From: Bythopirellula sp041737835
GTDB taxonomy: Bacteria > Planctomycetota > Planctomycetia > Pirellulales > Lacipirellulaceae
Length of the DNA stretch: 64,000 nucleotides
Assembly (NCBI GenBank): GCA_041737835.1
Contig: JBGSQY010000004.1
Reading direction: 5' to 3' (one strand)
Shown here: positions 18,701 to 25,963 of the stretch, piece after piece
How positions within the stretch are numbered: the first letter of the stretch is position 1
Layout of the letters: each line of letters starts with the position of its first letter
Translations under genes and position numbers: made by a program
The notes under the pieces: generated by a model
What the model was told of the DNA's origin: nothing
Seen by the model: the letters and a program-made list of their open reading frames with translations, nothing else
The model's database searches: none

Positions 18701-19295
18701 CTCGAATGATCCTACCGACGAGTTCAATATTTCCGGGAACTTCCAACAGGATGTGACCGGCGTGTTGGAGATCGACTTAGGTGGGGCACCCAATCTTGGC
18801 GAATTCGATAGGCTGAACATTACCAATGGTGGGGCACTGCTCGGCGGCACGCTCGATGTCTCACTCGTGAGTGATTACGACCCGCTGGTTGGCGATAGCT
18901 TTGAAATTATCAACAACCTGGGCGGCACAATCACCGGTGCTTTCGACAACTTCACCGTCCCCGCACTCTCCGGCCGTTGGTGGTCACTGGATTATCTCAG
19001 CGATCGTGTTGTTCTTAACGTGAATGCCATCACGGCCGACTTCGATGGCAATGGCTTTGTCGACACCAACGATCTCGACGATTGGCAGGCCGCTCATCAA
19101 GCCGGAACTAATCTGGCGGATGCCGACGGCGATGGCGATAGCGATGGCCGTGACTTTCTCGCCTGGCAACGGCAATTTGGTAGCGGCATCCCAGTGGCAG
19201 GTGTTGCCAGCGTCCCGGAACCGTCAACATTGCTGTTAGTCGCTTTGTGCGGAGTTTGGTTCCCACGCCGGCGTTCAACACAATTTTTCAGATGA
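12732..19295 (+). CDS. Giant tandem-fused PEP-CTERM beta-rich surface protein
   Basis: 2187 residues made of two paralogous halves in one frame. Each half starts with a WSDPANWSTGVVP head and runs through matching beta-strand repeats (VNDVNHTIKGPG, HTIQGGG.INVA, GTVI.N.STPL). Each ends with dockerin-like loops (DGDSDGRDFLAWQRQ) and a PEP-CTERM motif. The first half ends VVPEPSGIVLLFVGIIFISARR near residue 1061. About 35 residues later comes a second signal-peptide-like stretch (LLATFAMLVVFSTCQAAFA), then the second half, which ends with VPEPSTLLLVALCGVWFPRRR (PEP at 2162). No stop codon separates the halves. The only in-frame ATG between them (16053) would give a truncated signal peptide and has no ribosome binding site. 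The start at 12732 gives a clean signal peptide. Likely a cell-surface or matrix structural protein. Confidence 0.82.
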   Translation: MYARILRVPLGMLFIACLLFAPAKVDAVEAVWIGGSSGNWSDPANWSTGVVPSVATTNVTIDDGSAQESTTTLDQNATVGNLWIDSGDALNFDASRVLIASSAKIAGNVNFAPSSRLHVGNSLWVQGSGSLSLVDASQIYVYTSPYYVLWNEGRVEGAGRFDQRVVLNNEGTVVANVPGKQLLINPYSTTDRSLHFNRGELIAETGGALNVVVESSRFTPLENSDGLIEARGDSTALLQRIRLVGGLVSTSTAGGVQEGAVTLSYTALENVTLERNVKLDSVVFSGRVINNTRLEEMAANNFYVEGNATISGDGWLELNNGGFNVPPSNIVVDNLGIPGIVNDVNHTIKGPGVINSASSTDRLVFDNRGVIETSEGTLQINLRTITQSQSVVPFSINSGTIRAKAGGRVEILGTTPIPSGEVLINSAGSTMGLVEAGVDSTVVLGNMTLRGGVLRAVAPDEGTTGAAGKVITNGTQYAYLEDMRLEGRIGDIIDNSRFGFAGTIENTGVISGGITIFKPTTLTGGGEINFGTFGGIGGYSPQLDVFYDPLINEDNFIHGAGGIGGNMIFINRAVVQADIPNGTLSIVGPPDTSIEPQPYMNSGEFKAINGGKMTITAQIVNFEGSDLGTIHAGVGSQVTIAKVSGGILSTDGTGKIIVGSDGSLANVHNLGSLVIGSSIATQFLGKTTNDGTVTQTYASGVYFGGPFAELTGNGVWGTTNVALAFEVGSSTIPSIFTHGAMHTIQGGGKINVANGAFINRGTVIANSATPLVIAIAQGATIQQQGWLAVNSTRTMEIQFNDELFVNRGIIDAMGTFQLRRMNAGPVEFRNAPGAELHIDTVFNANQNGFKVSLWNQQGALMAGHGNVNLYRSSTNHETLLRNSGVIRPEGTATEVGEISISGNFQQDSSGLLKLDLSSPASGEFDALHITEGHVLLGGTLEISLLDAYDPSIGDSFEILTNIAGLVSGTFDQFDAPALSGRWWSLDYQSDRLVLEVNPITADFNSDGVVDGFDLAAWQSANQVGSNAADADGDGDSDGRDFLAWQRQYGSGIGPVGLVAVVPEPSGIVLLFVGIIFISARRLSGKSGVVPHRVAPSFGGPGLLATFAMLVVFSTCQAAFAAEAYWTGGPAGAWSDPANWSTGVVPNLATTNVSIDDNWSQESTVVLDQNATIQNLVVDVGDVLQFDPSRVLTANSVTIGGELSLAASSQLKVSDYILIEPEATLSLADGAQILRVGNALYVPIMNQGRVEGAGGFLFYDHRFAWNNEGSVVANVPSKRLDINLLSTNARGVHLNTGELIAENGGELRVIGQGDISNQGFFTPLENSTGLIEARGDSKISMSNIRLVGGQLSTSSTGGSNEGLITFNSVMFENVTLEGNLALNSVTFSDRVVNNTHSVVSSFYVEGYVTITGNGSLDLNGGYVNIPGGLYGGQFVGTPGFVNDVNHTIKGPGKINSGAFGPNRLAFDNRGVIECEDNLPWLNPDTLQINLRSSNSTSGGSSINSGTIRARSGGMIEILGTNPNDELTNYSGVQSGLVEAALDSTVSLGAMTLRGGILRAVASEEGSTSQAGKVITSGTLSATLEDLRLEGKIGDNQSNSRWNLAGRIENTGILSGVFSIAKPTTLTGGGEIRIEQGGGIRRIDPQYSNPRPQLVNEDNLIHGAGDVGRDLAFTNRGTVQADVPGDTLRVFSNIPSPLFNSGVFRAIEGSTLEIQVPIVNYEGSNLGTIHAGDASEVRVVQVNGGILSTEGTGRIVVVFGGSITNGSYLADVHNQGTLVIDSYTELRGRIINDGTLTQNGTNKVYVGETITELTGSGVWGTQASPVAIEIGMPSGGLFVHGSEHTIQGGGTINVARGTLVNRGTVISNGSTPLKITLAAGTSMQQEGSLVVESSSDLEIQINDERFSNRGIINAEGDFQIERLNAGSIEFRNTAGAELSINSSFTVLSGNAGSSLWNQAGALIAGHGNVDLHGATTNHETLFRNSGTLWPEGSNDPTDEFNISGNFQQDVTGVLEIDLGGAPNLGEFDRLNITNGGALLGGTLDVSLVSDYDPLVGDSFEIINNLGGTITGAFDNFTVPALSGRWWSLDYLSDRVVLNVNAITADFDGNGFVDTNDLDDWQAAHQAGTNLADADGDGDSDGRDFLAWQRQFGSGIPVAGVASVPEPSTLLLVALCGVWFPRRRSTQFFR

Positions 19296-19309
19296 TTGCC
19301 GTCAGGGAA

Positions 19310-19354
19310 TTTGCTAGGCTTGGGCAAACCTATTCCAAGTCTTTGCCTAGCAAA
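19310..19354 (+). promoter_or_regulatory. Leader hairpin before the YrhK-like gene
   Basis: TTTGCTAGGC (19310-19319) pairs perfectly with GCCTAGCAAA (19345-19354), with an inner TTGG/CCAA stem. The right arm merges into the AAAGGAAG ribosome binding site of the next gene, whose ATG is at 19365. It could serve as a terminator-like end of the giant gene (no T-run) or as translational control. Confidence 0.5.
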
Positions 19355-19364
19355 GGAAGTCTCG

Positions 19365-19571
19365 ATGAAGAGTTTGTTGCGAAGGTTCTTTGACCGTTAT
19401 CGCTGGTTCTTTGTGGCCGAAGGGGTGTTCGGCAATTTTTTGTTCTTCGCGGGTAGCGTGTTGTTTCTTTGGCCGGGCACACAGCAATTTGGCGTGTGGT
19501 TTTTTATTACAGGCTCGGGTCTTATGTTGGTCAGCAGTTCGGCGGCCGCGTTGGCGGAATATTCCCACTGA
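19365..19571 (+). CDS. YrhK-like small membrane protein
   Basis: 68 residues. A basic, aromatic N-terminus (MKSLLRRFFDRYRWFFVAEG) is followed by two membrane segments (VFGNFLFFAGSVLFLWPG and FGVWFFITGSGLMLVSSSAAAL). The GNxLFFxGSxLFLxP...G.WFFIxGS pattern is that of the YrhK domain (PF14145-like); its function is unknown. The ribosome binding site AAAGGAAG supports the ATG at 19365. Its 3' end overlaps, on the opposite strand, the remnant of a bacteriophytochrome gene, so it seems to sit at a deletion or insertion junction. Confidence 0.7.
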   Translation: MKSLLRRFFDRYRWFFVAEGVFGNFLFFAGSVLFLWPGTQQFGVWFFITGSGLMLVSSSAAALAEYSH

Positions 19572-19794
19572 ACCGATTCAGCTCGCCGGGATGTTCGCCG
19601 TTGCCGACGAGTACGTCGATATTCTGGCCAAGCAACGTAGCCGGTGCGCGACCCAGCAACTGTTCGACGTTGGCGCTCACATGCGTCACGAGATGAGTCG
19701 ACGGATCAACTACGGCCAGAATCCCGTGAGGCTGAATCGCCCCCGGGATATGAATCGGTTCGCTATCGCAAGTGGTGAGATCGAGCTGAGCCAT
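19531..19794 (-). pseudogene. bphP: Bacteriophytochrome N-terminal stub (truncated bphP)
   Basis: 87 codons. The first ~60 match the N-terminal PAS domain of bacteriophytochromes: TTCDSEPIHIPGAIQPHGIL, then VSANVEQLLGR.PATLLGQNI. Cys9 is the residue that in this family binds biliverdin covalently. The rest of the PAS domain, the GAF, PHY and output modules are absent. After LVGNGEHPGEL the frame runs into sequence opposite the YrhK-like gene and stops at 19531. It overlaps the upstream heme-oxygenase fusion by 32 nt, the usual coupling of bphO and bphP. I interpret it as a decayed photoreceptor gene. A functional mini-PAS protein is possible but less likely. Confidence 0.75.
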
Positions 19795-20854
19795 GCGTAT
19801 TCAGAGACGAGAGGTTTTTGTCTGTGTTCACGACCTTCGCTTGCGTGAGCAGCCAATCGCCGAGTGTGCGAAACGTCGTTTGAGCCGCGGCAATCATGCG
19901 CGACTCATTTGCAGGTGGCGAGCAACTTTCGAGCCAGACCAAAAACTGCCGCCAATTGTTTTGTAAGTTCTCACCATAGAAATTGAAAAACGAAGCGCCG
20001 TTTGTGCGAGTCAGTCCCAGCCTAGAATGAAAATGTTTGGCCAAGATAGCACCCCCTAACGACGACCCTTCCAGCACGTACATGATCCCCAGCACGTCGG
20101 CCAAGCCGCGCACTTCGGGCAGCGAAAGCGCGGTGGGAAGTTGATCGATTTCGTTGTCGCTCATTCCGAGAGCCACAAGATCGGTTCGCAAGGCGCTCGA
20201 TTTACGTCGCAATAGTATTTCACTCGACCACGGTTCATGCTCAACTGCATGGGCCAATCGCGCTTCGATGGCAACATAAAAGCCATAGAAGGCTGCGAGT
20301 AGTTTTCGATAAACGCTAAGATCTTGATTAGGATTCAGCAGATCGAGTTGCCGTTCCAAATTCATGTGTAAGTCGTGCGTGGCAGCACGTAGCCTCGATC
20401 GCAACGAGTCCGTGGGCTTCTCGGATTCATGCGATGAGTATTCGTCGGTCTGCGACGGTTGATGCAGATAGTCGGCTTCGACCCAATTGCCAAGAATCGC
20501 ATTCTTGAGGTCGAGAATGTTAATCGGCTTGGCCAGATAAACATCGATCCCGCATTTCTGTGCTTGTGCCACAAGCTGTGGTTGGCTGTAAGCCGTCAAC
20601 GCCACCAGGCGACGGACTTGGATCGCCGAGTTCGCGCGGATTTGTCGGGCTAGCTCAAAGCCATCCATCACCGGCATGCCAATATCGGTCACCACAACGT
20701 CGATTGGCTGGTCGGCCAAGACATCCAGAGCCGCCGCACCATGTTCGGCCGTTAAGACATCAAATTGATGAGCTTCAAGCAGCCGTTTGTAAACACGGCG
20801 CAAGCCATCGTTGTCTTCGACAAGCAGGACTTTTGTGCAGGGTGAAATCAACAT
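19763..20854 (-). CDS. Response regulator receiver-heme oxygenase fusion (BphO-type)
   Basis: 363 residues. Residues 1-125 are a CheY-like receiver: acidic pair Glu13-Asp14, phospho-acceptor Asp57 in VVVTDIGMPVMDG, Thr87 in LTAYS and Lys109 in YLAKP. Residues ~150-345 are a biliverdin-producing heme oxygenase: RSRLRAATHDLHMNLE with the likely proximal heme His163, and MYVLEGSSLGGAILAKHF, a BphO signature. Heme oxygenases of this type make biliverdin for a bacteriophytochrome, and here the next gene is a stub of one. The ATG at 20854 begins just before the receiver fold; an in-frame codon at 20932 adds unrelated residues. Fusion of receiver and oxygenase suggests phosphorylation control of chromophore supply. 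Confidence 0.85.
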   Translation of the reverse strand: MLISPCTKVLLVEDNDGLRRVYKRLLEAHQFDVLTAEHGAAALDVLADQPIDVVVTDIGMPVMDGFELARQIRANSAIQVRRLVALTAYSQPQLVAQAQKCGIDVYLAKPINILDLKNAILGNWVEADYLHQPSQTDEYSSHESEKPTDSLRSRLRAATHDLHMNLERQLDLLNPNQDLSVYRKLLAAFYGFYVAIEARLAHAVEHEPWSSEILLRRKSSALRTDLVALGMSDNEIDQLPTALSLPEVRGLADVLGIMYVLEGSSLGGAILAKHFHSRLGLTRTNGASFFNFYGENLQNNWRQFLVWLESCSPPANESRMIAAAQTTFRTLGDWLLTQAKVVNTDKNLSSLNTHGSARSHHLR

Positions 20855-21202
20855 GGTAGGTCGTATTCTATGCGGAATTAGCAGCAAGTTGTGCAAATGG
20901 CAAATGCTATGCCCAGGAATTTCTTCGTACAAACCGAATCGACGACTCTATGCCAATCACTCAAGGACCACGATATCCCTGAACATTTCACCGCAACGAT
21001 TTAATTCGCATAACCAATTTGCCTTCCGCTGTATAGAAAATGTCCGAAGTGATCATCGTTTAACCGGTTGATGTGCGATCATTCTGAAGCATGTTGCACC
21101 AGCATGTACAAGTTGGCAGCTCGCGGTGACTTTGTTCTAATAGTCAAGCAAACGCGGTTGCCTGCCCGCGGGGCTTTTCTTTCGGTACAGAGGAATCGAA
21201 CG
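20855..21202. other. Divergent intergenic region between the heme oxygenase fusion and a beta-helix gene
   Basis: 348 bp without a gene. It must hold the promoters of two divergent genes, but I see no clear -35/-10 pair. Near the right end is a hairpin with a T-rich tail (described separately). Confidence 0.5.
21153..21182 (+). promoter_or_regulatory. Terminator-like hairpin in the leader of the beta-helix gene
   Basis: CGCGG (21153-21157) can pair with CCGCG (21166-21170), or GCCC with GGGC (21164-21174), followed by TTTTCTTT. It ends ~20 nt before the start codon at 21203. It has the same arrangement and the same GCTTTTCTT 9-mer as the leader of the GH44 gene. Confidence 0.4.
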
Positions 21203-22723
21203 ATGCGATTGAGCACGAGCGGGATGCTGCGCCTTTGCGTGGCCGTGTGGTCATGCGGTCTTGTCAGCTTGCAAGCGGCGGAATTTTTTGTTTCCACCAC
21301 GGGCAACAATTCTAATAGCGGTACCAGCAACGCGCCCTGGCGGACTCTGCAATACGCTGCAAACGAAGTCAGTTCTGGTGATCGTGTCGTTGTGCTGCCC
21401 GGCAACTACACCGGTTTCAATCTCACCACGAGCGGTAGCATCAATCAGCCGATTGAATTCTTCGCTCAACCCGGAGTCAATATCACACAGCAGAATGCTA
21501 CCACCAACGATGGCATCAATCTCGAAGGGGCTTCTCATGTCGTGATCGATGGTTTCAACGTGGCGAACATGGGCCGGGCAGGGGTTCGTTCCGTGGGCAG
21601 TGAAGATGAGTTCGCAAGCCATGTCACGATTCGCAATGTCACGGCCAGCAACAACGGCGTGTGGGGCATCTTTACAGGATACGTCGATGATTTGTTGATA
21701 GAGAATAATAAAACGTCAGGTTCGGTCGATGAGCACGGCATTTACGTTTCCAACAGCGGCGACCGGCCCGTCATTCGCAACAACGTGAGTTGGAACAACA
21801 CGCGGGCCGGGATTCACATGAACGGCGATGCCAACCTGGGTAACGATGGCATCATTAGTAACGCGCTCGTGAGTGGCAACATCATCTTCAACAACGGCAC
21901 AGCCGGTGGCAGTGGCATCAATATGGATGGCGTGCAAGATTCGCGAATCGAAAACAATTTGCTGTTCAACAACTTTGCCAGTGGCATTTCGCTCTATCAG
22001 ATTGACGGTGGTGGCGGAGCATCCGGAAACGTTGTGATTAACAACACCGTGCATCAAGCAGCAAATGGTCGCTGGGCATTGAATATCCAAGACGAGAGCA
22101 TCAACAATACCGTCCTCAACAACATCTTGATCACAGACCATTCCTTTCGAGGGGCGATTGATATCTCTGACGAAGCGCTGACGGGCTTCACGAGCGACTA
22201 CAACATCATGATTGGACGGTTCAATGTCACCTACGACGAGGAGCAAGGAATCGAAGACAGTTTTAATTTTGCTGGCTGGCAGGACTTCACCGATCAAGAT
22301 GTTCATTCGATTGCAGTTTCGCCCTCGGCCTACGCCGAACTGTTTGTGAATCTCGCCGCCGATAATTATCAGCTTTCGGCGACCTCCCTTGCCCGTGATT
22401 CGGGAACCTCCCAGCTTGCACCTCTCAACGATCTGCTCGAAAATATGCGACCCATGGGGGCCAGCGTGGATCGTGGTGCCTATGAATATATTGCCAGCTT
22501 GCTCGGTGATTACGATGCGGATGGGGACGTCGATGGTCGAGATTTTTTGGCGTGGCAGCAGAACACAAGCGTTGGCACGCTCGCCACTTGGCAAGCAGCC
22601 TATGGCGGAGGCTCATTAACCGCGATAGTCGCCGTTCCAGAGCCAGGAACGCTCGGTTTTAAGGCACTTTTCTGTTTTGCCGTCACCTTTCGATTTGGTT
22701 GCTGTCGAACAAAGCGTTTTTAG
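21203..22723 (+). CDS. Secreted right-handed beta-helix protein with dockerin-like motif and PEP-CTERM
   Basis: 506 residues. A signal peptide (MRLSTSGMLRLCVAVWSCGLVSLQAA) is followed by FFVSTTGNNSNSGTSNAPWRTLQYAANEVSSGDRVVVLPGNY, the classic opening of secreted parallel beta-helix/pectate-lyase-like proteins. Coils such as IRNVTASNNGVWGIFTGYVDDLLIENN and PVIRNNVSWNNTRAGIHM follow. The tail has the dockerin-like GDYDADGDVDGRDFLAWQQ and VPEPGTLGFKALFCFAVTF. The fold fits a polysaccharide lyase, epimerase or binding protein; no catalytic set can be named. The ATG at 21203 is preceded by GAGGAA; the frame's open extension upstream is not needed. Confidence 0.82.
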   Translation: MRLSTSGMLRLCVAVWSCGLVSLQAAEFFVSTTGNNSNSGTSNAPWRTLQYAANEVSSGDRVVVLPGNYTGFNLTTSGSINQPIEFFAQPGVNITQQNATTNDGINLEGASHVVIDGFNVANMGRAGVRSVGSEDEFASHVTIRNVTASNNGVWGIFTGYVDDLLIENNKTSGSVDEHGIYVSNSGDRPVIRNNVSWNNTRAGIHMNGDANLGNDGIISNALVSGNIIFNNGTAGGSGINMDGVQDSRIENNLLFNNFASGISLYQIDGGGGASGNVVINNTVHQAANGRWALNIQDESINNTVLNNILITDHSFRGAIDISDEALTGFTSDYNIMIGRFNVTYDEEQGIEDSFNFAGWQDFTDQDVHSIAVSPSAYAELFVNLAADNYQLSATSLARDSGTSQLAPLNDLLENMRPMGASVDRGAYEYIASLLGDYDADGDVDGRDFLAWQQNTSVGTLATWQAAYGGGSLTAIVAVPEPGTLGFKALFCFAVTFRFGCCRTKRF

Positions 22724-22804
22724 TTGTCCGATTTGTTGACTCATGGTCTCGCTGCTGCTAATTTGATGCCAACTGGGGGTCTTCTGATCATTAAGGATGT
22801 CACA

Positions 22805-24166
22805 TTGCGCCGGCGATTTTTCAAGTTGATAGCATTCGCGATCTGCTTTTTTGCAAGTCGCGAGTCCACCTTCGCGGCGTACACGACGATTGTCAATAAT
22901 GGGCCGTCCAGCAATCGTGTCGACATCGTGTTTCTCGGCGATGGTTACACGGCTGCGAATATCGCGGCGGGAACCTACAGCCAGCATGTCGATCAGTACG
23001 TCGACTACATGTTTGCGAACACGCTCAATTCCGATCCGTTCTATCGGTATCGCAATTTCTTTAACATCCACACGATTGAAGTCGTGTCGAATCAGTCGGG
23101 GGCGGACATTCCACCCGAAGGCATCTTCCGCAACACAGCGCTCGATGCCAGTTACTATGGCGATGGCCAAACCGAGCGGTTGCTAACCGTCAACACGTCG
23201 AAGGCCAATGCAGCTCGCAATGCGGCACTCGTCGGTGCTCCATTCACCGCGGAAATGCAATACGTCACGATCAATCACACCAAATATGGTGGTGCTGGTG
23301 GAACTTATGCGACCTTCGCCGGAGGTAACTCCTTTGCCGCTGAAGTCGCTCTGCATGAGGTCGCCCATTCCTTCAGCAACCTTGCCGATGAATACGGCGG
23401 CAACCCCGGAACTTATACTGGCTCGGAACCGAGCGAAGTCAACGTCACTAAGAATTCAACCGGCGCGAAGTGGTCGCATTGGCTTGGCTACGAGCAACCA
23501 GGGGTCGGCACAATCGGCGCCTATCAAGGAGGAAAATATTACGATCAAGGAATCTATCGCCCCTCGCCCAACTCCAAAATGCGATCGCTGCAGAATCCCT
23601 TTGATGCGGTTTCGCGAGAGAAGATCATTCTCGACATTTACGCTCGCGTAAATCCGTTCGATTCGTGGACCATCAACAACAGCCCGAAGATTGACCCAGA
23701 CGAATTAAGCGTTGATCTGATCGACGACTCGGTGATTGATGTTCAGTGGTTTGTGGACGATACGCTAGTTCCCATGGCAACGAGTTCCACATTCGCGATT
23801 GCAGATTTTGGTTTCGGGGCAGGCGAGTATCTGGTGAAGGCACGTGGTTACGATCCTACCGCCTTCGATCCCGTGAATGGTTGGGTTCGCAGAAATCAAA
23901 ACCAACTAGAACAATTCGTGAGTTGGAAAGTGATCCTCACCGAACCTTCGTTGCCGGGAGATTTTGATTCCGATGGCGACGTCGACGGCCGTGATTTTTT
24001 AGCCTGGCAGCGTAATCCTGAGATCGGCGATCTTGCCCAGTGGCAAGCGGCTTACAACGATGGTTTGCTGGCTGCCAGCACAACGGTGCCCGAGCCCGCA
24101 GCCAGCACGATATTGCTTTCGATTCTGTGCTTCGTAGGAATTCGCCGCCAGCGTTCTGCTGACTGA
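22805..24166 (+). CDS. Secreted M64-type (IgA peptidase-like) zinc metalloprotease with PEP-CTERM
   Basis: 453 residues from a TTG start. A signal peptide (LRRRFFKLIAFAICFFASRESTFAA) is followed by NRVDIVFLGDGYTA, a hallmark of peptidase family M64. The zinc motif HEVAHSFSNLADEYGG follows (His184, Glu185 and His188, with the conserved ADEY). The tail has the dockerin-like GDFDSDGDVDGRDFLAWQRN and VPEPAASTILLSILCFVGIRRQR. I chose the TTG at 22805 because AAGGA (22793-22797) lies 7 nt upstream and the signal peptide begins there; an in-frame ATG at 22766 has no such site. It probably degrades extracellular protein at the cell surface. Confidence 0.83.
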   Translation: MRRRFFKLIAFAICFFASRESTFAAYTTIVNNGPSSNRVDIVFLGDGYTAANIAAGTYSQHVDQYVDYMFANTLNSDPFYRYRNFFNIHTIEVVSNQSGADIPPEGIFRNTALDASYYGDGQTERLLTVNTSKANAARNAALVGAPFTAEMQYVTINHTKYGGAGGTYATFAGGNSFAAEVALHEVAHSFSNLADEYGGNPGTYTGSEPSEVNVTKNSTGAKWSHWLGYEQPGVGTIGAYQGGKYYDQGIYRPSPNSKMRSLQNPFDAVSREKIILDIYARVNPFDSWTINNSPKIDPDELSVDLIDDSVIDVQWFVDDTLVPMATSSTFAIADFGFGAGEYLVKARGYDPTAFDPVNGWVRRNQNQLEQFVSWKVILTEPSLPGDFDSDGDVDGRDFLAWQRNPEIGDLAQWQAAYNDGLLAASTTVPEPAASTILLSILCFVGIRRQRSAD

Positions 24167-24256
24167 CCAAATCGAGCCTTTAACGTGATTGTCTTTGACT
24201 CTCGTGGCCGTTTCCTCTAACGTGTTGGGCAGGGGCCTTTGGGAACAGGCGTCGAT

Positions 24257-25963
24257 ATGAACCGTCATTCTCTCGCGCCAATTGCTCGCTTTGCGCCAAT
24301 TGTTATTTGCCACATCTTAATTCAGCTTGCTTCAACCGCTGCAGCACAAACTTATTACGTCGCTACTACTGGCAATGACTCAACCGGCAACGGTTCACTC
24401 GCGAGCCCCTGGGCCACGATCGGCGGCGCGCTCGGTCGATTGCACGACAACAACGTCGATGGTGCGACCCTTTTGGTGCGCCCAGGAACGTATACGGGTC
24501 GCCAATCGTTGGTGGGCACCTTTGCGGAAGGGGTGACCGTCCGCTCGGAAATTCCCTATCAAGCTCGTCTTCGGCATTCTAGCCAAACAGTCGTGGCTTA
24601 TGTGAATGGCCGTGGCGCGAGCGGCATCACATTCGAGGGATTCGACATCGCGCACTCTGGTGCAGGAGCTTCACCGCTCGTGTTTCATATCGACGGCGGT
24701 GGCGGCAACAGTGGCGTGGGTAACATTACGCTACGAAACAACGTCATTCATGACAGCTACAACAATGACCTGCTGAAGATCAATAACGGCGTGACCGATG
24801 TCCTGGTCGAAGGCAACATGTTCTACAACCAAGCCGGGTCGGATGAACATATTGATATCAATTCGATCGAAGACGTAACGGTTCGGGGTAACGTCTTCTT
24901 CAACGATTTCGGCGGCTCAGGACGCACCAACGGCAACGACACGTCGGCCTACATCGTCATCAAGGATAGCAACGACGACGATGATATTTTTCTGGGCACG
25001 GATCGAGTCAATGTCGAACGCAACGTGTTTCTGAATTGGCAAGGGAGCACGGGCTCGAACTTCGTGTTGATCGGCGAGGATGGCAAGCCGTTTATCGAAG
25101 CACGCAACGTGATGATCGAAAACAATCTTATGCTCGGCAATTCGACGAACGCCATGCGCGCAGCGCTCGGCGTGAAGAGCGGCGAGCAGATTACGTTTCG
25201 CAACAACACGGTCACCGGCGATCTGCCGTCACTCGCCTATACGATGCGGGTGAACGTCGAAAATGCCGCCGTGACCAACGACCAAATCAACTTTTACAAC
25301 AACATTTGGAGCGACCCGACGGGCACGATGGGTTCGTCCTTCGGCGGGGCCAATGATTTCTCGGATGCACCACCAAGCGAAGTTGATAATTGGACGTTGC
25401 TCAACAATCAATACTACAACGGCGGTTCCGCGATTCCGTCCGATCCAAGCGAAGCAATCAACTACACGGCCGATCCTAATCGCATTGTCAGCAATCCCGG
25501 CCTGACTTCGCTCGGTGGCCTTGTCATCCCACGTTGGAATTCTGCGACAAGTGAATTTGCTGACGGTTCGGCAACGATTGAAGACGTGTTCACAAACTTG
25601 GTGATGGAGTACGGCATGCCAGCAAGTACGAGTGCTGGAGTGGATCACGCCTTGCCGAGTCAGTCGCCAGCAGTCGACATTTTCGGAAATCCCCGCGGCA
25701 CGCTCCCCGATGTTGGCGCTTTCGAGATATTAAACACATTGGGCGATTTCGATTCCGATGGGGACGTCGATGGTCGCGATTTTTTGGCCTGGCAGCGTGG
25801 TGAGTCGCCCGATCCGTTCAGCCCCGCAGACCTTGCCACGTGGCAAGTGGAATACAACGGTGGTTTGCTCACCGCGACAATTGCCGTGCCGGAACCGAGC
25901 AGTCTCTTGTTGATTACCGGAGTGCTGACCGTCGCCGCCAGCAGACGCCGCCGGTTGCTATGA
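24257..25963 (+). CDS. Secreted right-handed beta-helix protein with dockerin-like motif and PEP-CTERM
   Basis: 568 residues. The signal peptide ends near STAAAQ. Then comes TYYVATTGNDSTGNGSLASPWATIGGAL, the same opening type as the protein at 21203, and a DUF1565/parallel beta-helix body (ITLRNNVIHDSYNNDLLKINNG, VLVEGNMFYNQAGSDEHIDIN). The tail carries GDFDSDGDVDGRDFLAWQRG and VPEPSSLLLITGVLTVAASRRRR. It is likely a carbohydrate-active or binding protein of the cell surface. The last 50 bp overlap the end of the convergent metalloprotease gene, so both Arg-rich tails are encoded by the same DNA on opposite strands. The ATG at 24257 has a GGGAACAGG upstream. Confidence 0.82.
   Translation: MNRHSLAPIARFAPIVICHILIQLASTAAAQTYYVATTGNDSTGNGSLASPWATIGGALGRLHDNNVDGATLLVRPGTYTGRQSLVGTFAEGVTVRSEIPYQARLRHSSQTVVAYVNGRGASGITFEGFDIAHSGAGASPLVFHIDGGGGNSGVGNITLRNNVIHDSYNNDLLKINNGVTDVLVEGNMFYNQAGSDEHIDINSIEDVTVRGNVFFNDFGGSGRTNGNDTSAYIVIKDSNDDDDIFLGTDRVNVERNVFLNWQGSTGSNFVLIGEDGKPFIEARNVMIENNLMLGNSTNAMRAALGVKSGEQITFRNNTVTGDLPSLAYTMRVNVENAAVTNDQINFYNNIWSDPTGTMGSSFGGANDFSDAPPSEVDNWTLLNNQYYNGGSAIPSDPSEAINYTADPNRIVSNPGLTSLGGLVIPRWNSATSEFADGSATIEDVFTNLVMEYGMPASTSAGVDHALPSQSPAVDIFGNPRGTLPDVGAFEILNTLGDFDSDGDVDGRDFLAWQRGESPDPFSPADLATWQVEYNGGLLTATIAVPEPSSLLLITGVLTVAASRRRRLL

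Noticed and set aside
16053..19295. Separate gene for the second half of the giant protein starting at ATG 16053
   Set aside because: No ribosome binding site and only a truncated signal peptide would result; the frame is continuous with the first half.
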